From assembly GCA_963707435.1 (NCBI GenBank), contig CAVPPF010000008.1, forward strand, positions 1 to 64,000: 64,000 bases of DNA, given 5' to 3'. Of the stretch, positions 59,833-64,000 are shown piece after piece; within the stretch, counting starts at the first letter, position 1; each line of letters opens with the position of its first letter. This DNA comes from UBA4744 sp963707435 (lineage in GTDB: Bacteria > Actinomycetota > Acidimicrobiia > Spongiisociales > UBA4744). Both the position numbers and the translations under genes were made by a program. The notes beneath the pieces are model-generated. The model was given only the letters and a program-made list of their open reading frames with translations. It had not been told where the DNA came from and ran no database searches.

Positions 59833-59850
59833 GGCCTGGGAGACCAGGCC
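59833..59850 (+). terminator. Hairpin after the RiPP-like precursor
   Basis: Seven-pair stem GGCCTGG/CCAGGCC with a four-base loop, 31 bp after the precursor stop and before the convergent gene end at 59917. Probably ends the short transcript. Confidence 0.5.
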
Positions 59851-59916
59851 CCCGAGAGCGGTCCGAGCAGCCTGCAGAACCCGTCATGGCCAGCCGGGCC
59901 GCTGTCGCGTCTCGGG

Positions 59917-60600
59917 CTACCCGTCCCGATCGGGGCTGCCTCCGGCCGGGGGTGGCTCCGATGATGCCTCGCTCGCTCCCCTGGCGGCGATCTTCCACAG
60001 AATCCACGCCGTGCCGCCCGCAATCAGGGAGACGGTCACCAGCGCCAGAACCTTCGACCAGGCACCGTCCGGAAGAATCTCGGCCAGGTAGCGCATCCCG
60101 GCCGTCGCCAGGAGGATGGCCCCCAGGGCGATCAAAACCGGACTCCCGTCGCCCGACGGCTCCGGCGGAGCGAACTCTTTCTCGAGCTTCGCAAAGAGAG
60201 AGCCCAGGCGCTGCTTGACGTACAGGGCAACGAACGGTGCCAGTACCTGAGGCACCCGGTCGATCTCCACCTCGGTCGCCAGGTCGATCCGGGTACCCGC
60301 TTCAACCGTTTCGAGCTTGATACGGGTTCGGTCGATCGCTCCGTTCTCGAAGTGGCTGGTGTAGGAGAGTCCGTACGGCGGATCGATCGTGGTGACCTCG
60401 GATTCGTGTTTCACCCGCTCGCCGAGGATGCTCGTTTCTTCCCGGTACCGGGCTCCGACTCGTGCCGGGCTGTCGGGGTCCCTCGACGTCTTCTTGGTGC
60501 GGCCCCAGCGGGGGCTGTTCTCGAGGTCACCGACGAATGCGAATACGTCCTCGATCGGGCGGGCGACGATGGGTCCTTCGAGTTCGACCGTTGTTCGCAT
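59917..60600 (-). CDS. SRPBCC-fold protein with C-terminal membrane anchor
   Basis: A 227-residue protein. Residues ~1-135 form a START/SRPBCC lipid-binding-like domain (VELEGPIVARPIEDVFAFVGDLENSPRW; GTRIDLATEVEID). Two hydrophobic helices (~155-205) anchor it to the membrane, leaving a charged tail. Such domains bind hydrophobic ligands. ATG 60600 is set by GGGAGAGGGCG; GTG 60624 is less likely. Last gene of a minus-strand run from 63898. Confidence 0.88.
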   Translation of the reverse strand: MRTTVELEGPIVARPIEDVFAFVGDLENSPRWGRTKKTSRDPDSPARVGARYREETSILGERVKHESEVTTIDPPYGLSYTSHFENGAIDRTRIKLETVEAGTRIDLATEVEIDRVPQVLAPFVALYVKQRLGSLFAKLEKEFAPPEPSGDGSPVLIALGAILLATAGMRYLAEILPDGAWSKVLALVTVSLIAGGTAWILWKIAARGASEASSEPPPAGGSPDRDG

Positions 60601-60683
60601 CGCCCTCTCCCCCGGGTCGACCACATTGGCTGGTGCTCTGCACGCTACGCACTTGGATCAGATGCTGCAGCGGGGCCTGATCC

Positions 60684-61640
60684 TCAGCGGCGCATTGCCT
60701 CGACCGCCCCGGCCACTCCCGTCTTCATTTGCAGGCTCCCGGCGACGGTGTTGAGCCGGGTGAGTTCGTCTGAGGTGAGGGTGAGATCGGCGGCTTCGGC
60801 GTTCTGGGTGACATGATCGGCGCTGCTCGCCCCGGGGATCGCCACCGTGTTCGGGTGGGACAGCACCCAGGCCAGGGCCACCTGCGCCGGGGTGGCATCG
60901 TGACTCGATGCGATCTCGCGCAGCGTTTCGATCAGCGGCGTCGCCCGGGCGAGGTTGGCCGGAGAGGCCAGCGGGTTGAGCGGATTCCTGCGCCGGAACC
61001 CTCCAACCGGGTTGGCGGCGTCGTATTTGCCCGAGAGAAGTCCCTGGGCGAGCGGGCTGTACGCGATGATGATCCGATCGTTGGCAGCCGCAAAGGGAAC
61101 GAGCCTCCGCAGCGGCCTCCGCCGCACGAGATTGAACAGCACCTGGTTGGAGAGAATCGGTGACCCGAGAAGCTGTTCGGCGCGGTTCCACTGTCGCAGC
61201 GAGTAGTTGCTGACGCCGACGTGGCGGGTGAGGCCGGCCGCTTGCACCCGGCGGATGCCGTCCATCCCGAGGCGTGCCGGGAACGCCGGGTTGGGCCAGT
61301 GCATCTGATAGAGGTCGATCCGGTCGACTCCCAGCCGCTCCCGGCTTGCCCGGGCACGGCGCTCGACCCGGCCCGGGAGAGGAACAACAGGAAGGAACTT
61401 GGTGGCGATGAAGGCGCTCCGCCCGGCCAGCGCCCGCCCCAGGATCTCTTCCGAGCGGCCCGACCCATAGGCCTCGGCGGTGTCGAAGAAATTGATGCCC
61501 AGCTCGAGGGCCCGCTCGACGATGGCATGCGCCTCCCGATTCGCGTAATCCTCGCCGTACCCCCACTCCCGGGATCCGAACTGCCACGTTCCCAATCCGA
61601 TCTTCGAAATCGTTTCGCCGGAGGCTTCGAGATATTGCAT
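60684..61640 (-). CDS. Aldo/keto reductase
   Basis: A 318-residue AKR-family NADPH-dependent reductase. GTWQFGSREWGYGED is followed by the catalytic Asp/Tyr region (NFFDTAEAYGSGRSEEILG), FIATKFLPV for the Lys, and YQMHWPNP for the His. The C-terminal loop PGASSADHVTQNAEA is the NADPH clamp. Substrate unknown. ATG 61640. Cytosolic. Confidence 0.94.
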   Translation of the reverse strand: MQYLEASGETISKIGLGTWQFGSREWGYGEDYANREAHAIVERALELGINFFDTAEAYGSGRSEEILGRALAGRSAFIATKFLPVVPLPGRVERRARASRERLGVDRIDLYQMHWPNPAFPARLGMDGIRRVQAAGLTRHVGVSNYSLRQWNRAEQLLGSPILSNQVLFNLVRRRPLRRLVPFAAANDRIIIAYSPLAQGLLSGKYDAANPVGGFRRRNPLNPLASPANLARATPLIETLREIASSHDATPAQVALAWVLSHPNTVAIPGASSADHVTQNAEAADLTLTSDELTRLNTVAGSLQMKTGVAGAVEAMRR

Positions 61641-61713
61641 CGCGCCATTGTCGTCGAACCCGATGGCTAGGCGAATGACCTGCAGTGGTCAAACCCCGCC
61701 GGGCCCGGCCCGG

Positions 61714-62643
61714 TCAGAGCACATCCATCAGCAGGTCGGCCAGATACCCGGCCGAGCGGATGCCGTAGTTCTCGTAGCAATTGTTCATCATCAGGTGCAC
61801 CGAGTCGGCCGACCCGGCCAGCGATTCGATCCGCGGAACCCACTCCTCCAGTTCGTCTCGCGAGTAGTCGTACTTGAATCGCTCCGCCGCCGTGATACCC
61901 CGCGCTTCCCACGTCTCGGCGTTGCGGCCGTGGAAGCGCACTTCGGCCACATCGGCCGTCGCCGCCGCGACCGGCGGGACGGAGCTCTTGAACCCTTGCG
62001 GCTCATCGACACAGACATACGTCATGGCGTGGCGCTCGAGGAAGTCCAGGGTGTCCGCGGCGTGCTCGTCGTCCATCCACCGTCCGTTGCGGAATTCGAC
62101 CGCCATCCGGTACTCGGACAGCTGCCCGGCTGCCCACGTGAGGTATCCGAAGCTTCCCCGGTTCGGGTACACGTACGGTGGCAGCTGGAAGAGGATCACC
62201 CCCAGCTTGCCGGACGAGTGGAGCGGCATCAGCGCCCGGGCAAAGCGAGAGAACGCTTCGGCCTGCAGTTCGCGGGGCAGATCCCGCACGTACACGTTCT
62301 TCCTGGCGTTGACCTCCTCGGGAAGCTGTTCCCGGAAGTCTTTCCACAGCGACCGGTGGGGCGTCGGGTGCTGGGTGAGCAGCCGGAAGGCCTTCACGTC
62401 AAAGGTGAACGAAGGGGGCGTGCGCTCCACCCACATCCCGGCCACCTCCTCCGAGGGAGGGGCGTAGTAGGTGGCATCTACCTCCACGATGGGGAAATGC
62501 TCTGCGTAGAAACCCAGGCGCTCTTTAGCCGACATCGTCTTGTCGGGATAGAAGCTCTCCGAGTCGATGAGCGTCGGGTCGGTCCACGAGCAGGTTCCGA
62601 TCCGGATGCCCCGCTCGGCCAGCGCCATGGCACGCTCGGTCAT
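61714..62643 (-). CDS. DUF72 (YecE-like) protein
   Basis: A 309-residue DUF72 TIM-barrel protein with IRIGTCSWTDPTLI at the N-terminus, EHFPIVEVDATYYAPPS and MAVEFRNGRWM in the middle, and the last-strand HLMMNNCYENYG. Widely distributed in bacteria without a defined reaction. ATG 62643. Between rocD and the aldo/keto reductase, same direction. Confidence 0.93.
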   Translation of the reverse strand: MTERAMALAERGIRIGTCSWTDPTLIDSESFYPDKTMSAKERLGFYAEHFPIVEVDATYYAPPSEEVAGMWVERTPPSFTFDVKAFRLLTQHPTPHRSLWKDFREQLPEEVNARKNVYVRDLPRELQAEAFSRFARALMPLHSSGKLGVILFQLPPYVYPNRGSFGYLTWAAGQLSEYRMAVEFRNGRWMDDEHAADTLDFLERHAMTYVCVDEPQGFKSSVPPVAAATADVAEVRFHGRNAETWEARGITAAERFKYDYSRDELEEWVPRIESLAGSADSVHLMMNNCYENYGIRSAGYLADLLMDVL

Positions 62644-62698
62644 GGCACCGACTCTACGCAGGCGTCCACCCGGGGTCGGCCGCCCGCCGGCTTCCCGG

Positions 62699-63898
62699 CT
62701 AGGCCAGCACGGTTTGGATCTGTTCGACGGCCCAGTCGATCTGCTCCTTGGTGATCACGAGCGGCGGGGAAATCCGGATCGTGTGCCCGTGTGTGTCCTT
62801 GGCGAGGATGCCCCGGTCCTTGAGCGCCAGCACCACCGGGCGGGCCTCACCGGCTTCCTGGTGGAGCTCGACGGCCAGCATCAACCCGCGTCCCCGCACC
62901 TCTTTGATCTTGTCCGACTGGAGGGCCTGGAGTTGCTCGAGGAAGTAGGCGCCGAGCCGGGCGGAGTTCCCGATCATGTCCTCATCGACCAGCACCTGCA
63001 GGGCGGTGCGGGCCACGGCGGCCGCCAGCGGGTTTCCCCCGAACGTGCTGCCGTGTTCCCCCGGCTTGAGCACCCCGAGCACATCCGCGTTGGAGAGCAC
63101 CGCCGAGACGGGATAGAAGCCGCCGGAGAGGGCCTTGCCGACCAGCGTGACGTCGGCTTCGATCTCTTCGTGCTCTTCGGCCAGCAGTCGTCCGGTTCTG
63201 CCGAGACCCGTCTGGATCTCGTCGAGGATCAGCGTGACTCCGCGCTCGGTGCAGAGATCCCGAACCTTCCGGAAGTAGCCGGAGGGCGGGATGATGACTC
63301 CCGCTTCGCCCTGGATGGGCTCGACCAGGAAGGCAGCAGTCTTCGGGGTCATGGCTGCCTCGAGCGCCTCGAAGTCCCCGAACGGCACCACCTTGAACCC
63401 GGGGGTGAACGGCCCGAAGCCGGTCCGGGCCGCCGGGTCGGTGCTGAAACTGACGATCGTTATCGTCCGGCCGTGGAAGTTGTCCGCACAGACGATGATC
63501 TCGGCTTCGCCTTCGGGTATCGAACGGTGTTCGTACCCCCACTTGCGCGCCGCCTTGACCGCCGATTCGACCGCCTCGGCGCCGCTGTTCATGGGCAGGA
63601 TCTTGGTTGAACCGGTCAGCTCGGCCAGTTCCTCATAGAGGAGCGGTAGCTGGTCGTTACGGAAGGCACGGGACGTCAAGGTCAGCCTCGCGGCCTGATC
63701 GATCATGGTTTGCAGAATCCGGGGGTGGCAGTGTCCCTGATTGACCGCCGAGTAGGCGGACAGGCAGTCGAGGTACTTGTTGCCGTCGACATCCCACAGC
63801 CACACGCCTTCGCCCCGGGTCAAGACGACGTCGAGGGGCTGGTAGTTGTGCGCTCCCAGACGCTGCTCACTGGCAATGAAGTCGGTTGAGGTTGACAT
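62699..63898 (-). CDS. rocD: Ornithine aminotransferase
   Basis: A 399-residue class III PLP aminotransferase converting ornithine and 2-oxoglutarate to glutamate-5-semialdehyde and glutamate. VWLWDVDGNKYLDCLSAYSAVNQGHCHPRI and PMNSGAEAVE bind cofactor phosphate, LILDEIQTGLGRTG holds the ring Asp, and Lys255 (GKALSGGFYPVSA) forms the Schiff base. LSAYSAVNQGH favours the ornithine class over acetylornithine. ATG 63898 has AGGAG upstream. Confidence 0.93.
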   Translation of the reverse strand: MSTSTDFIASEQRLGAHNYQPLDVVLTRGEGVWLWDVDGNKYLDCLSAYSAVNQGHCHPRILQTMIDQAARLTLTSRAFRNDQLPLLYEELAELTGSTKILPMNSGAEAVESAVKAARKWGYEHRSIPEGEAEIIVCADNFHGRTITIVSFSTDPAARTGFGPFTPGFKVVPFGDFEALEAAMTPKTAAFLVEPIQGEAGVIIPPSGYFRKVRDLCTERGVTLILDEIQTGLGRTGRLLAEEHEEIEADVTLVGKALSGGFYPVSAVLSNADVLGVLKPGEHGSTFGGNPLAAAVARTALQVLVDEDMIGNSARLGAYFLEQLQALQSDKIKEVRGRGLMLAVELHQEAGEARPVVLALKDRGILAKDTHGHTIRISPPLVITKEQIDWAVEQIQTVLA

Positions 63899-63934
63899 GC
63901 AGCTCCTGCTTCTCGTGGGCATCACCCGGCGCCT

Positions 63935-63959
63935 GCCGCCGGCCGGAAGAACCGGCGGC
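63935..63959. terminator. Hairpin upstream of rocD near window edge
   Basis: Eight-pair inverted repeat (63935-63942 with 63952-63959), nine-base loop. Could end a gene lying beyond the window or act in the rocD 5' leader. The last 40 bases of the window show no gene. Confidence 0.35.
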
Positions 63960-64000
63960 GATTACAGCATCACGCTAGACGGCCCGTGTCATCTCCGGGA

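Overview
The window is about 64 kb of high-GC bacterial DNA. It carries many GTG and TTG starts with clear Shine-Dalgarno sequences, short intergenic gaps and 4-bp ATGA/GTGA gene overlaps. The gene content points to an actinomycete-type chromosome, possibly a member of Acidimicrobiia: a SARP/BTAD regulator, four DUF385-type (F420/deazaflavin) reductases plus a luciferase-like oxidoreductase, an ECF42-type sigma factor with its DGPF partner, and many Thr-rich lipoproteins. That placement is inference; no rRNA or marker gene is present. I found no tRNA, rRNA, CRISPR array, transposase or phage gene.

Layout. 1-17 kb: a PEP carboxylase cut by the left edge, small membrane proteins, DUF2804, a zinc-ribbon/cyclase/AAA ATPase, a SARP-cyclase-kinase fusion, DUF971, HypA, a HAD 5'-nucleotidase, an MFS transporter with a cyclic-nucleotide-binding tail, and deazaflavin reductases. 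17-34 kb: lipoproteins, a cytosolic-looking subtilase with an NPFYA repeat, three more class III cyclase fusions, a metallo-beta-lactamase-fold hydrolase, a siderophore-interacting reductase with an aminotransferase, a CPA2 antiporter and an EamA exporter. 34-38 kb: a three-gene unit of DNA methyltransferase, a small protein and a putative nuclease. 38-47 kb: a luciferase-like oxidoreductase with a glyoxalase-fold protein, a heme-type ABC importer operon (lipoprotein, HmuT, HmuU, HmuV), and the DGPF/ECF42 operon with a matching ECF promoter. 47-53 kb: an FG-GAP/VCBS secreted protein, small enzymes, ASCH-like proteins, a nitroreductase and a UPF0316 protein.

53-60 kb is the most unusual part. 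A predicted 20-heme membrane-anchored cytochrome contains eight 90-bp repeats identical at the DNA level. It lies between two direct copies of a several-hundred-bp element, one of which has lost about 160 bp. A histidine kinase/response regulator pair follows. Next come a stand-alone asparagine-synthetase-like enzyme and a 42-residue gene with an exact lasso-peptide leader motif (Y-x2-P-x-I-x3-G-x5-T), with its own promoter, palindromes and terminator. Its core does not fit a classical lasso peptide, and no B-protein gene is nearby. The right end (60-64 kb) holds housekeeping enzymes on the minus strand (SRPBCC protein, aldo/keto reductase, DUF72, ornithine aminotransferase).

How the genes work together: cyclic-nucleotide signalling recurs, with five class III cyclase domains, each fused to a different partner, plus one cNMP-gated-looking MFS protein as a possible effector. 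Iron/heme acquisition (SIP protein, Hmu system) could serve the multiheme cytochrome. The strongest candidates for something undescribed are the RiPP pair at 58.4-59.8 kb, the repeat cytochrome with its flanking duplication, and the methylase/nuclease trio at 35-38 kb.
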